Origin: Myroides odoratimimus
GTDB taxonomy: Bacteria; Bacteroidota; Bacteroidia; Flavobacteriales; Flavobacteriaceae
Assembly (NCBI RefSeq): GCF_030326305.1
Contig: NZ_JACAKB010000004.1
Span: forward strand, 25,519-89,518
Length of the DNA stretch: 64,000 nucleotides
Reading direction: 5' to 3'
The notes under the pieces are model-generated. The model was not told the origin of the DNA. It was given only the letters and a program-made list of their open reading frames with translations, and did no database searches. How positions within the stretch are numbered: position 1 is the stretch's first letter; every line of letters begins with the position of its first letter. The position numbers and the translations under genes were made by a program. Of this stretch, positions 26,856-34,785 are shown piece after piece.

Positions 26856-28205
26856 TTATTTGTTTTTGCGTTTAGCAGCTCTTTTAGCTTCTACAGCTCT
26901 GTTACGAGGCTTGGTTTTACGAGGATTACGTTTACCAGGTCCTCCAAGATTTACCTTTTGGTTTTTATCTTTTTTCTCGTGGAAAGCAGCTCCTTTTTCG
27001 ATAGGTTTTTTAACTTTAGCAAGTTGTTTAGACTTTAACTTCGATTTTTCAAACTCCATAAGAGACTCAGAGATAACTACTTCCTCTGGAATTGTCATTA
27101 CCCTAAGTTCTTTCTCCATCAAAATCTCAGCAGCTAATTTTACTTCTTCCTCTTTAGGGTCTACGATAGAAATAGCTGTACCTTTTTTATCAGCTCGCCC
27201 TGTACGTCCTATTCGGTGAATATATTGTTCTGGAGAGTCAGTAAACTGTAAGTTGATTACGTGGCTAATATCAGAGATATCAAGTCCACGAGCCATAATG
27301 TCTGTAGTTAGAAGCCCTCTTAGTTCATTTGCTTGGAACTCAGCCATAGACCTCATACGGAAGTTCTGAGATTTGTTAGAGTGAATTACAGTGAACTCTT
27401 CAGGAAAGGCAGCATCTAGTTTTTCCATTACAACATCTGCAAGACGTTTACTATTGATAAAGATAAGTACTCTATTAAACTCTTCTTTGTTATTAAGTAA
27501 GTGCATTAATAGATTTAACTTCGTGTTGAAGTTAGGTACATTATATATCTGTTGATCTATATTTTCTAATGGAGTTCCAGAAGGAGCAAGAGAAACCTCT
27601 TCAGGGAAGTCAAAATATTCGTCAAGTACTTCGTCTACTTCTTCTGTCATAGTAGCAGAGAATAAGATATTTTGACGTTTTCCTTTCATCATTGTAAGGA
27701 TAGACGTAAGTTGAGTTCTAAAACCTAAGTTTAGTATTTCATCAAATTCATCAATAACTAACTTCTGTAAGTTATCAAAACGCAATACTCCGTCTAGAGC
27801 CAAATCCATCATACGTCCAGGTGTTCCTACCAGGATATCTACACCTTCATAGACAGCTTTTCGTTGTGTATTGATATTGGTACCCCCATATACCCCTAAT
27901 GTCCTTACAGACATATAGGCTGTAAGTTTTTGTACTTCATCCACCACTTGTACTACAAGCTCACGTGTAGGTACTAGTATCACTACTCTAGGAGAATCGG
28001 CATGGCTAAACTTCCATTGTTTTAAGATAGGAAGAAGATAGGCAAATGTTTTTCCTGTACCTGTTTGGGCAATACCCATCATATCTCTTCCAGAAAGAAT
28101 AACTGGAAATGATTTAGCTTGTATAGGTGTTGGTGAAATAATATTAAGCTCATTAAGAGCTTTGTCAAGTGCTTTCGGTAGATTAAATTGCTCGAAAGTA
28201 TTCAT
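26856..28205 (-). CDS. DEAD-family ATP-dependent RNA helicase (DEFD variant)
   Basis: The 449-aa helicase has all core motifs: Q motif (FEQFNLPKALDKAL...PTPIQAK), Walker A AQTGTGKT, PTRELV, GTPGRM, SAT, RGLDI and HRIGRTGR. Motif II reads DEFD rather than DEAD. A basic tail of about 60 residues (KKPIEKG...RNRAVEAKRAAKRKNK) should bind RNA. I start at the ATG at 28205: an ATG seven codons upstream would lie within the -7 box (28224-28231). Role is probably ribosome assembly or RNA turnover. Confidence 0.93.
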   Translation of the reverse strand: MNTFEQFNLPKALDKALNELNIISPTPIQAKSFPVILSGRDMMGIAQTGTGKTFAYLLPILKQWKFSHADSPRVVILVPTRELVVQVVDEVQKLTAYMSVRTLGVYGGTNINTQRKAVYEGVDILVGTPGRMMDLALDGVLRFDNLQKLVIDEFDEILNLGFRTQLTSILTMMKGKRQNILFSATMTEEVDEVLDEYFDFPEEVSLAPSGTPLENIDQQIYNVPNFNTKLNLLMHLLNNKEEFNRVLIFINSKRLADVVMEKLDAAFPEEFTVIHSNKSQNFRMRSMAEFQANELRGLLTTDIMARGLDISDISHVINLQFTDSPEQYIHRIGRTGRADKKGTAISIVDPKEEEVKLAAEILMEKELRVMTIPEEVVISESLMEFEKSKLKSKQLAKVKKPIEKGAAFHEKKDKNQKVNLGGPGKRNPRKTKPRNRAVEAKRAAKRKNK

Positions 28206-28223
28206 ATATGTCGATATTTGCAG

Positions 28224-28256
28224 CAAAGATACGTTTATTTTTTTTGCAATATCAAA
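28224..28256 (-). promoter_or_regulatory. Bacteroidota promoter of the helicase gene
   Basis: On the minus strand TTTG (28256-28253) and TATCTTTG (28231-28224) are 21 bp apart. The box ends 18 bases before the chosen ATG and decides the start of the gene. Confidence 0.65.
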
Positions 28257-28389
28257 TACTTTCTATTGTCTTAACGAATAGTTTTTGAACTAAATAGACT
28301 AAAATAGTCAATAAAAAAGCAATTATGTAAGTCCTCGTAACGAATTGTGATCCCTATTAGAAAAGTGGAGATATAAACTCGTTATAGGA

Positions 28390-29151
28390 TTAAATAATTT
28401 TTTTGATTACCCTTAATTTATGAGTATGTCTTCCAGAGTCGATATTGTAAATTCCTAAATGATCTAATCGGTCTATACGTACTTTTCCATGAGCATGTAT
28501 AATATAGTTGTTCTCCATGATTATACCTACATGGATGATATTTCCATCAGCATTGTCAAAGAAAGCTAAATCGCCTATTTCGCTTTCCTCTATAAAGCTT
28601 AAGGCTTCTCCTATAGCTGCTTGTTGTGAGGCATCTCTGGGAATTCTATATCCATTGATTCTGTAAACCATTTGGGTGAAACCAGAACAGTCTATTCCGA
28701 AAGGCGTTTTCCCTCCCCATAAGTAAGGAGTGTTTAAGTACATAAACGCAGTCTTTAAAAAAGTTTGTTTTGTAAATTGACCTGTGATGGTCAGTCCTTC
28801 ATAAGTGAAGTTATCTGTATTGATACTATTCTTTTTTAATCCTGTAAGACAGCTACCTAGAGGTACTGCCATTAAGTGATTGTTGTTAGAAGAAATAAAG
28901 TCTACTAACTCCGCAGAGTGAATAACAGATGTGTTTTGAAGGTATTTATAATCTTCTTCAGAGATTTCTTGATATTGTTTATTATCTATCCAACCTTGGT
29001 ACTTGTCGAAAGCTAATTCTATTTTCGACCACTTCTCTGTTCTTTCTAAAATAGTAAAGTGTTCACCGAAAAGGACTTGAGATACCATTTCGCTTCTGTC
29101 GCTTGGTTCAAGTCTTAAGGGTACAATGGCAAGGTTGCAATATGCAAACAT
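28390..29151 (-). CDS. NlpC/P60 cysteine peptidase with N-terminal SH3-like domain
   Basis: The 253-aa protein has two SH3b-like segments at the front (SEMVSQVLFGE...KWSKIELAFDKYQGWI, about residues 18-70) and a C-terminal NlpC/P60 domain: YLWGGKTPFGIDCSGF with the catalytic Cys near residue 158, the His in NIIHVGIIM near residue 207, and the third polar residue in IIHAHGKVR. Such proteins cleave gamma-D-Glu-diamino acid bonds in peptidoglycan peptides, as in YkfC-like recycling enzymes. No signal peptide is evident, so a cytosolic recycling role is possible. Confidence 0.9.
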   Translation of the reverse strand: MFAYCNLAIVPLRLEPSDRSEMVSQVLFGEHFTILERTEKWSKIELAFDKYQGWIDNKQYQEISEEDYKYLQNTSVIHSAELVDFISSNNNHLMAVPLGSCLTGLKKNSINTDNFTYEGLTITGQFTKQTFLKTAFMYLNTPYLWGGKTPFGIDCSGFTQMVYRINGYRIPRDASQQAAIGEALSFIEESEIGDLAFFDNADGNIIHVGIIMENNYIIHAHGKVRIDRLDHLGIYNIDSGRHTHKLRVIKKII

Positions 29152-29181
29152 AATATAGGTTTGAATTAAAGTACAAAAATA

Positions 29182-29212
29182 AAAGATGAGTTTGAACTAA
29201 TCAAACTCATCT
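29182..29212 (-). terminator. Terminator of the thiolase gene
   Basis: Stem AAGATGAGTTTGA/TCAAACTCATCTT followed on the minus strand by a T-rich run, about 20 bases after the thiolase stop. Confidence 0.8.
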
Positions 29213-29230
29213 TGAATATATTATTAAAAA

Positions 29231-30409
29231 TTAAGCTCTTTCGATAACTAATGCTGATGCACCACCACCACCATTACAGATAGCAGCAGCTCCTATTTTT
29301 GCATTGTTTTGTTCTAATACACTTAATAATGTTACGATGATACGAGCACCAGAACATCCTAGAGGGTGACCTAAAGAAACAGCTCCACCGTTTACGTTTA
29401 CCTTTTCTGGATCAATATTAAGTAATTTGGTATTCGCAATACCAACTACAGAGAACGCTTCGTTAAATTCGAAGAAGTCCACCTCTTCGATAGCTACATT
29501 CGCTTTTTTAAGCGCTTTAGGTAATGCTTTAGCAGGTGCAGTAGTAAACCACTCAGGCTCTTGAGCAGCATCTGCATATCCTCTGATATAAGCTAGAGGT
29601 TTTAATCCTAAGCTTAATGCTTTTTCTTCACTCATGATTACTACAGCAGCAGCTCCATCATTGATAGTAGATGCATTAGCAGCAGTTACAGTTCCTTCTT
29701 TTGTAAAAGCAGGGCGTAAAGAAGTAATCTTATCTAATTTTACATTTGTGTATTCCTCATCCTTAGAAACTACGATAGCATCTCCTCTTCGTTGAGGTAC
29801 AGATACAGGAACTACCTCATTGTTAAACTTACCAGCATCCCATGCTTTTGCAGAGCGCTCATAAGATTTAATAGCGAAGTTATCTTGTTCTTCTCTTGAG
29901 ATATTGTGTGTACTAGCACATAAGTCTGCAGATACTCCCATAGCATTATTGTCATAAGCATCTACTAGACCGTCATTTTGTAAACCATCAATGATAGTTG
30001 CAGGACCAAATTTGTTACCATTACGCATGTGTACATAATGAGGAATCATACTCATATTCTCCATTCCTCCTGCTACAACTATTTCTGCATCACCTGCCAT
30101 AATAGCTTGTGTCCCTTGCATAATAGCTTTCATACCTGATGCACAAACTTTATTTATTGTAGTACAAGCTACCTCTTTAGACAAACCTGCTTTTAAAGCC
30201 GCTTGACGTGCAGGTGCCTGTCCTTCTCCTGCTTGAACTACATTCCCCATCAATACTTCATCTACTAGATTAGCATCAAGGTTGATCTTATCTAGTGCTC
30301 CTTTAATAGCAGTAGCACCTAATACTGTAGCAGGTACAGTTGATAAACTTCCTAAGAAACTTCCTATCGGTGTTCTAGCAGCAGAAACAATAACTACTTT
30401 TTTACTCAT
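29231..30409 (-). CDS. Acetyl-CoA C-acetyltransferase (thiolase)
   Basis: The 392-aa protein is a type II thiolase: the nucleophilic Cys is in NKVCASGMKA (about residue 88), the NEAF motif follows at about residue 318, and the active-site His and second Cys lie in GGAVSLGHPLGCSGAR and CNGGGGAS near the end. It condenses two acetyl-CoA or cleaves 3-ketoacyl-CoA. Length and motifs fit the biosynthetic (AtoB/PhaA) subgroup better than FadA, but specificity is inference. It is a single-gene unit with its own terminator. Confidence 0.95.
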   Translation of the reverse strand: MSKKVVIVSAARTPIGSFLGSLSTVPATVLGATAIKGALDKINLDANLVDEVLMGNVVQAGEGQAPARQAALKAGLSKEVACTTINKVCASGMKAIMQGTQAIMAGDAEIVVAGGMENMSMIPHYVHMRNGNKFGPATIIDGLQNDGLVDAYDNNAMGVSADLCASTHNISREEQDNFAIKSYERSAKAWDAGKFNNEVVPVSVPQRRGDAIVVSKDEEYTNVKLDKITSLRPAFTKEGTVTAANASTINDGAAAVVIMSEEKALSLGLKPLAYIRGYADAAQEPEWFTTAPAKALPKALKKANVAIEEVDFFEFNEAFSVVGIANTKLLNIDPEKVNVNGGAVSLGHPLGCSGARIIVTLLSVLEQNNAKIGAAAICNGGGGASALVIERA

Positions 30410-30624
30410 AATTTATAGAATTAATTAAGTTTGATTTTTGTTTTAAAACTTTAGACCTTCTGTAAGGTTCAATAAAGATGTGGGAAAATACATAAAATAT
30501 CTTGAATTCGGATAATTATCTAAGAAATAAAAAAATAATGTTTTTTTTATTTGTGTTTACTTCATTGACTATGAATAGGTTTGTTTTTATGTGATATTTT
30601 TTTGTTATTTTTTCTTTCAAAAGC

Positions 30625-30655
30625 TTGCATAGAACCAAAAGTAGTGCTAAGTTTG
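30625..30655 (+). promoter_or_regulatory. Promoter of the tRNA-Ser/Pro/Arg operon
   Basis: A TTG element (30625-30627) and TAAGTTTG (30648-30655) are 20 bp apart, matching the Bacteroidota consensus 34 bases before tRNA-Ser. The preceding 215 bp after the thiolase start codon show nothing else. Confidence 0.6.
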
Positions 30656-30688
30656 CATCCGCATTAGAGAAGTAATTCTCTTAGCAAC

Positions 30689-30772
30689 GGAGAGGTGCCG
30701 GAGTGGTAACGGAGCAGATTGCTAATCTGTCATCGGGTAACCGATGCCAGGGTTCGAGTCCCTGTCTCTCCG
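30689..30772 (+). tRNA. tRNA-Ser (anticodon GCT)
   Basis: Acceptor stem GGAGAGG/TCTCTCC, a long variable arm (CATCGGGTAACCGATG), anticodon loop TTGCTAA giving GCT, and discriminator G identify a serine tRNA for AGC/AGT. First gene of a three-tRNA operon. Confidence 0.97.
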
Positions 30773-30782
30773 CTAAGTTTTT

Positions 30783-30857
30783 CGGGGTGTAGCGTAGCCC
30801 GGTCATCGCGCCTGCTTTGGGAGCAGGAGGTCGCAGGTTCGAATCCTGCCACCCCGA
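30783..30857 (+). tRNA. tRNA-Pro (anticodon TGG)
   Basis: Acceptor stem CGGGGTG/CACCCCG, anticodon loop TTTGGGA giving TGG, and a canonical T-arm. It starts 10 bases after tRNA-Ser. Confidence 0.97.
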
Positions 30858-30888
30858 CGAAAGAAAAACATTTAATGTTTTTTGGTTA

Positions 30889-30962
30889 GGTCCAATAGCT
30901 CAGCTGGATAGAGCAACTGCCTTCTAAGCAGTAGGTCTCAGGTTCGAATCCTGATTGGATCA
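30889..30962 (+). tRNA. tRNA-Arg (anticodon TCT)
   Basis: Acceptor stem GGTCCAA/TTGGATC, anticodon loop CTTCTAA giving TCT for AGA/AGG codons, the preferred arginine codons of this AT-rich genome. Last gene of the cluster, followed by a terminator. Confidence 0.97.
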
Positions 30963-30965
30963 CAG

Positions 30966-30995
30966 AAGCCTCAACGATAGTTGAGGCTTTTTTTG
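30966..30995 (+). terminator. Terminator of the tRNA operon
   Basis: Perfect 10-bp stem AAGCCTCAAC/GTTGAGGCTT with a 4-base loop and T-run, 4 bases after tRNA-Arg. Confidence 0.9.
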
Positions 30996-31015
30996 TTTTC
31001 TGAAATATATACCTT

Positions 31016-31062
31016 TTTTGTCATTAGTATGGATCAGTGACAAAAGGGATCAGTGACAAAAG
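31016..31062. repeat. 16-bp perfect tandem repeat with an inverted third half-site
   Basis: GGATCAGTGACAAAAG occurs twice with no spacer (31031-31046, 31047-31062). The TGACAAAA core also occurs inverted as TTTTGTCA at 31016-31023. The cluster lies about 75-145 bp upstream of the promoter of the alpha/beta hydrolase at 31196, so it may be an operator; this is inference. Confidence 0.7.
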
Positions 31063-31135
31063 TTGGGGATTATACAAAATTCAGCTTTTCCTATAATCTA
31101 GGTGTAATCAAATAGAGGCATCTTACTGAATCTTA

Positions 31136-31167
31136 TTTGCACACCCCAGATATCCTTTTTATTTTTG
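31136..31167 (+). promoter_or_regulatory. Bacteroidota promoter of the alpha/beta hydrolase
   Basis: TTTG (31136-31139) and TATTTTTG (31160-31167) are 20 bp apart and lie 28 bases before the start codon. Confidence 0.65.
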
Positions 31168-31195
31168 AGACTAACGACAATAAAACTTACCGTAA

Positions 31196-31978
31196 ATGAT
31201 TACAGCTATTCAAGATTGTGTCTTAGTCAATCAAAAGAATATTTTTTATAAACACTTTTTTTATCAAGGAGAGAGTAAGTACACGCTAGTATTATTGCAT
31301 GACTCTTTAGGCTGTGTTACCCTGTGGAGAGATTGGCCACAGTTACTAGCAGAACGATTACAGTGTGATGTATTAGTATATGATAGAGTAGGATACGGGC
31401 TGTCAGATAAGATGGATACTACGAAGAGAGAAAAAGATTATCTAAAGCAAGAAGCTGTATTCTTAAAAGACTTGTTGGAAGAGTTAGAGTTAGAGCATGT
31501 CGCTTTATTTGGACATAGTGATGGTGCGTCTATTGCTTTGTTGTTTGCAGCGATGTATCCAGATCACACTTTGGCCTTAGTGGCTGAGGCAGCACATATC
31601 TTTGTAGAGAAAGTAACTTTAGAAGGAGTGCAAGCTGCTAAGACTGCTTATGAGACTACAGATTTAGCTGAGCGCTTAGTGAAATATCACGGAACTAAGG
31701 TAGATGATGTAGTCAGAGCTTGGGTAGATACTTGGTTATCTCCAGAGTATCAAGATTGGACAGTAGAAGAGGAGATGAAGGGAATACTGTCTCCATTGTT
31801 ATTTATACAAGGAGAACAAGACGAGTATGGTAGTCTTGATCAAGTAGAGAAAACAATAGCAAAGGCTCAAGGAATTGCAGAGAAGGTTATTTTTCCTAAT
31901 GTAGGGCATACACCACATAAAGAGATAAAAGAGCAGACACTAGAAGCAATAGTGTCGTTCTTTCAAAAAAACATTTAA
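31196..31978 (+). CDS. Alpha/beta hydrolase
   Basis: The 260-aa protein has an oxyanion strand VLLHDSLG (about residue 38; the usual HG is HD here), YDRVGYGLSDK, the nucleophile elbow GHSDGAS (Ser about residue 104), an acid in GEQDEYG near residue 208, and the final His in NVGHTPHKE near residue 240. It is cytosolic (no signal). Closest in style to the C-C bond hydrolase/esterase group; substrate unknown. Its stop is immediately followed by the stop codon of the convergent gene at 31979. The repeat cluster upstream suggests regulated expression. Confidence 0.88.
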   Translation: MITAIQDCVLVNQKNIFYKHFFYQGESKYTLVLLHDSLGCVTLWRDWPQLLAERLQCDVLVYDRVGYGLSDKMDTTKREKDYLKQEAVFLKDLLEELELEHVALFGHSDGASIALLFAAMYPDHTLALVAEAAHIFVEKVTLEGVQAAKTAYETTDLAERLVKYHGTKVDDVVRAWVDTWLSPEYQDWTVEEEMKGILSPLLFIQGEQDEYGSLDQVEKTIAKAQGIAEKVIFPNVGHTPHKEIKEQTLEAIVSFFQKNI

Positions 31979-32182
31979 TTACAGTGCTTTTAGCGCTTCT
32001 ATTTTGTCATAGAATAGTTTCTCTAGTCTTGGGTCAACACTACTTAAGTAAGCACTTTTTAAGCTTTCTAAGTACTTGTTTAGATCAGGAACAGTACTTC
32101 CAGGATCTAGGTGAAAAGGTGTACTTAGATTCTTAGAAAGAATAATTTCGAATGCGTTGTTGATATATTGTTGTTTATCCAT
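31979..32182 (-). CDS. Small soluble protein of unknown function, 67 aa
   Basis: Choosing the ATG at 32182 gives MDKQQYINNAFEIILSKNLS and a 67-aa acidic/neutral helical protein ending FYDKIEALKAL; a longer frame starting at 32209 adds nine residues without a likely translational signal. No cysteines, membrane segment or known motif. It converges with, and abuts without any gap, the alpha/beta hydrolase gene, and lies 58 bp past the lytic transglycosylase terminator. I do not recognise the family; the amphipathic sequence and good codon use support a real gene. Confidence 0.65.
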   Translation of the reverse strand: MDKQQYINNAFEIILSKNLSTPFHLDPGSTVPDLNKYLESLKSAYLSSVDPRLEKLFYDKIEALKAL

Positions 32183-32240
32183 GATTCTACAGATGTAATT
32201 AAAGTACAAAGGTACACAGAATTCAGAAGCATTAAAAAAA

Positions 32241-32280
32241 CAAAGAGCGCTTATTTAATGTATTAAATAAGCGCTCTTTG
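32241..32280 (-). terminator. Terminator of the lytic transglycosylase gene
   Basis: Very long perfect stem (18 bp) CAAAGAGCGCTTATTTAA/TTAAATAAGCGCTCTTTG with a 4-base loop; a T-rich run follows on the minus strand. Confidence 0.85.
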
Positions 32281-32299
32281 TTTTGGCTTTATATCTAGA

Positions 32300-33199
32300 T
32301 TAGATTCCTTTAGTTGGAATTTCGATTTCGTATACTCTACCTTTTACTTTTAAACTAGTGTTTACTAACCATGGGTTGTATAGTTTTAGTAATTTGTAGT
32401 TGATACCTTGTTCTTTTGCGAATAAAGCTAAATCATCTATATCGTAAGATACAGTTACTTTTTTAGTAGGTACGATTGGATATTTTTCAGATTCAGGAAC
32501 GTCAAAACCGTATTTTACAGGGTTAGACATAATCTCTTTTAAGGCTAATATTCTGAATACGTATCTAGAAGTCTCTTGGTTTAAGAATAGGTCATAATAG
32601 TCCTCCACATATTGACTTTCCATGGCACGTGACATACCTGCCATCCCTCTGTTGTAAGATGCAGCAGCCATCGTCCAACTACCAAAACGGTTTTTAGCAC
32701 TTTGGAAGTATTTACACGCGGCTTCTGTTACTTTGATTAGGTCGTATCGTTCGTCTACGTATTCATCTATGTATAAGTTAAAGTCCTTAGATGTCCCTTT
32801 CATGAATTGCCAGAATCCACTAGCTCCAGCAGGAGATACCGCATTAGCTAGTCCACTCTCTATCACGCATAAGTATTTAAAGTCATCAGGAATACCATTC
32901 TTTTTTAAGATTGGTTCAATAATAGGGAAGAATCTATGTGCTCTTTTTATCGTTGTTATGGTCGTACCGTGAAGATTCGTATTGATAATCATTTCTCGGT
33001 CAAATCTTTCTTTTACATCTATCTTGTCTAAAGGAGCTTTTTCTCCAGCGAAGTTAGCAGATAGCGGTAGAGGATGAGCGTGTAAGGCAGCTTCATTATG
33101 ATCCTCCGTAGCGCTAGATATAGTAGTAGCAAACATAAATGATGAAGCTACTGCTATAATAGCAGCGGTTACAAATACAGTTCTAAGCGTCTTTTTCAT
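32300..33199 (-). CDS. Membrane-bound lytic transglycosylase, MltD-like
   Basis: The 299-aa protein has a signal peptide (hydrophobic residues about 10-27), then an SLT domain: IPDDFKYLCVIESGL with the catalytic Glu near residue 113, SPAGASGFWQFM, YVDERYDL, and AAASYNRG near residue 180. The last 50 residues (VSYDIDDLALFAKEQGINY..LK.YNPWL) look like one LysM-type wall-binding repeat. It cleaves glycan strands to 1,6-anhydro-MurNAc products. Its start overlaps the end of the hydrolase at 33183 by 17 bp, so the two are translationally linked. Confidence 0.92.
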   Translation of the reverse strand: MKKTLRTVFVTAAIIAVASSFMFATTISSATEDHNEAALHAHPLPLSANFAGEKAPLDKIDVKERFDREMIINTNLHGTTITTIKRAHRFFPIIEPILKKNGIPDDFKYLCVIESGLANAVSPAGASGFWQFMKGTSKDFNLYIDEYVDERYDLIKVTEAACKYFQSAKNRFGSWTMAAASYNRGMAGMSRAMESQYVEDYYDLFLNQETSRYVFRILALKEIMSNPVKYGFDVPESEKYPIVPTKKVTVSYDIDDLALFAKEQGINYKLLKLYNPWLVNTSLKVKGRVYEIEIPTKGI

Positions 33200-33860
33200 T
33201 ATTTTTCTTAAGTATAATCGTTTCTAAATTTTCATTAAACCATTTGTGCTTGATGATAATCATCGCATGAGTGCCCCCTTTTATCTCGATGGCAGATTGT
33301 ATATTCTTGTAAGGGAATATTTCATCTTTAGTTCCGTGTATGTGTACTACGTTGGCTAATGGTTTGTCTTGTTTCCAATGTAGCACTTCTCTTATACACC
33401 AGTCTACATATACCTTATCTCTTATCGGGAGGTAACGGTCATATAGTGCTAATCTTTTCTTCTTTTTCTCTGAAGCTATTTTTTTGATAAGGCTCCAGAG
33501 AGTAGGGATAAAAGATGTAGGTAAGCATTTATAGAGTCCTGTTTTTCTAGCAATGTGATAGAGCTTAGGGAACTCTCTATTAGAACGTACGCTTGAAATA
33601 ATAATTGTCTTTCTTACAGAAATTAATTTACTTATTTCTTGAGCTATAATTCCACCAAAAGACACACCTATTAAAATAGGATTATCGCGTTTGATGAGGC
33701 AGAGATAACGCTTTATGTATTGTTCTAGTGATTCGGATTTATTTATAGGTAACCATTCTAAAAAGACAATTTCAAACTTTTCTTGATTCAAACAAAGATG
33801 TTCAAAAATCAAAGAAGTAGAGGACATACCTGGGAAGAAATAAATAGGTATTTTGCTCAT
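33183..33860 (-). CDS. Alpha/beta hydrolase-like protein
   Basis: The 225-aa protein starts MSKIPIYFFPGMSSTSLIFEHL, i.e. an oxyanion strand without the usual HG, followed by the nucleophile elbow GVSFGG (Ser about residue 67), an acid in HGTKDEIFP near residue 178, and the His in GGTHAMI near residue 198. All three catalytic positions are therefore present in a smaller-than-usual hydrolase without a cap domain. Substrate unknown. It is the first gene of a two-gene unit with the lytic transglycosylase. Confidence 0.82.
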   Translation of the reverse strand: MSKIPIYFFPGMSSTSLIFEHLCLNQEKFEIVFLEWLPINKSESLEQYIKRYLCLIKRDNPILIGVSFGGIIAQEISKLISVRKTIIISSVRSNREFPKLYHIARKTGLYKCLPTSFIPTLWSLIKKIASEKKKKRLALYDRYLPIRDKVYVDWCIREVLHWKQDKPLANVVHIHGTKDEIFPYKNIQSAIEIKGGTHAMIIIKHKWFNENLETIILKKNNEKDA

Positions 33861-34201
33861 TATAAATATTTTAAATCGTTTTTATAAGGTTATGTGGAAA
33901 AAAATCCCGAACTTTGCTAAATATAGAGATTATAGTAACTTAAAAAAAGAAATACTAGATATTTTATTTTTTACTACAGTTCTAACGTGAAATAATCCAA
34001 TAAGTACAGATTTATCGTATACATATCATGAGGTATATTAGTGATTTTAGATAATCATTAAACGTACCTGTGGTATTGGTATATGCTTTAGTGTATGAGT
34101 TGGTTGTTAGAAGGTAGAGGTGTACACTTACCCTCCTAATTTTTTAGGAAGCACAGCAGTTATTATAATTTGTTTTGTAATCATAAAAACTTGGAGATAT
34201 A
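33861..34201. other. Intergenic region, divergent promoters only
   Basis: This 341-bp AT-rich spacer separates divergent genes. It contains a small inverted repeat TCCTAA...TTAGGA (34134-34151) and, just before 34202, a rare Shine-Dalgarno-like GGAGAT. No further open frame looks coding. Confidence 0.45.
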
Positions 34202-34483
34202 ATGGAAATTAAAGACAATGAGTTACTACGTCAGTTCGAGTATGAGACTGAGCAAGGGTTGCTTAGTGTAGAGTATTCACTACAAGAGAGAAAAATTTTT
34301 CTTACAAAACTTACTGGACTAGAAGAAGCTTTACCAACACAAGCATCTGATTTTTTAAAAGGTATTTTGGAGATGTTAAGAGAGAAGAGATTAAGAGTAG
34401 TACCTACACATCCTAAGATTGTTTCTTTCTTTAGAAAGAATCCTACGTATAAAGAGATGTTACCTCCTGGTATCCGTATCTAA
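34202..34483 (+). CDS. Small GNAT-family N-acetyltransferase (YjdJ-like)
   Basis: The 93-aa protein has the compact COG2388 layout: three N-terminal strands (FEYETEQGLLSVEYSLQERKIFLTKL), a helix containing the short acetyl-CoA site (ASDFLKGILEMLREKRLRVVPTHPKIVSFF), and a conserved HPKIV.FF...P.Y end. It is about half the length of a classical GNAT domain, as expected for this group. Substrate unknown. A GGAGAT ribosome-binding sequence 6 bases upstream is unusual for this genome and supports the start. Confidence 0.88.
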   Translation: MEIKDNELLRQFEYETEQGLLSVEYSLQERKIFLTKLTGLEEALPTQASDFLKGILEMLREKRLRVVPTHPKIVSFFRKNPTYKEMLPPGIRI

Positions 34484-34539
34484 GTAATATTATACACGTT
34501 ATAGCCTTTTAAAATAATAAGGATTATAAAGTAATGATA

Positions 34540-34579
34540 TAAAAAAGCCTGTTTAGAAGATTCTAAACAGGCTTTTTTA
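34540..34579 (+). terminator. Terminator of the GNAT gene
   Basis: Perfect stem AAGCCTGTTTAGAA/TTCTAAACAGGCTT with a T-run following. Confidence 0.85.
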
Positions 34580-34727
34580 TAGTCTCTATTTTCTTTGAGT
34601 TCACACAGATTATAAAATGAGACAGACTGTATACCGCCTGTTTCATTCACTAAAGATGTCTACTAGGCGTTTTTTAATGCCCTGTCCTGTTACTTTTTAG
34701 TGTCAAGACAAAAAAGTAAATGACTAA

Positions 34728-34757
34728 AAAAAGCCAACTAAAGATTAGTTGACTTTT
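34728..34757 (-). terminator. Terminator of mtaB
   Basis: On the minus strand AGTCAACTAA/TTAGTTGGCT (one G-T pair) closes a hairpin followed by a seven-T run, about 30 bases after the mtaB stop. Confidence 0.75.
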
Positions 34758-34785
34758 TCGATATTTTATTAAAGAGATATTATTA

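Noticed and set aside
26791-27219. 142-codon frame opposite the helicase
   Set aside because: It begins within the terminator hairpin and covers the basic tail of the helicase in antisense.
34620-34730. Inverted TTACTTTTT/AAAAAAGTAA pair between the GNAT and mtaB terminators
   Set aside because: AT-only arms this short arise readily by chance in this base composition and no function is indicated.
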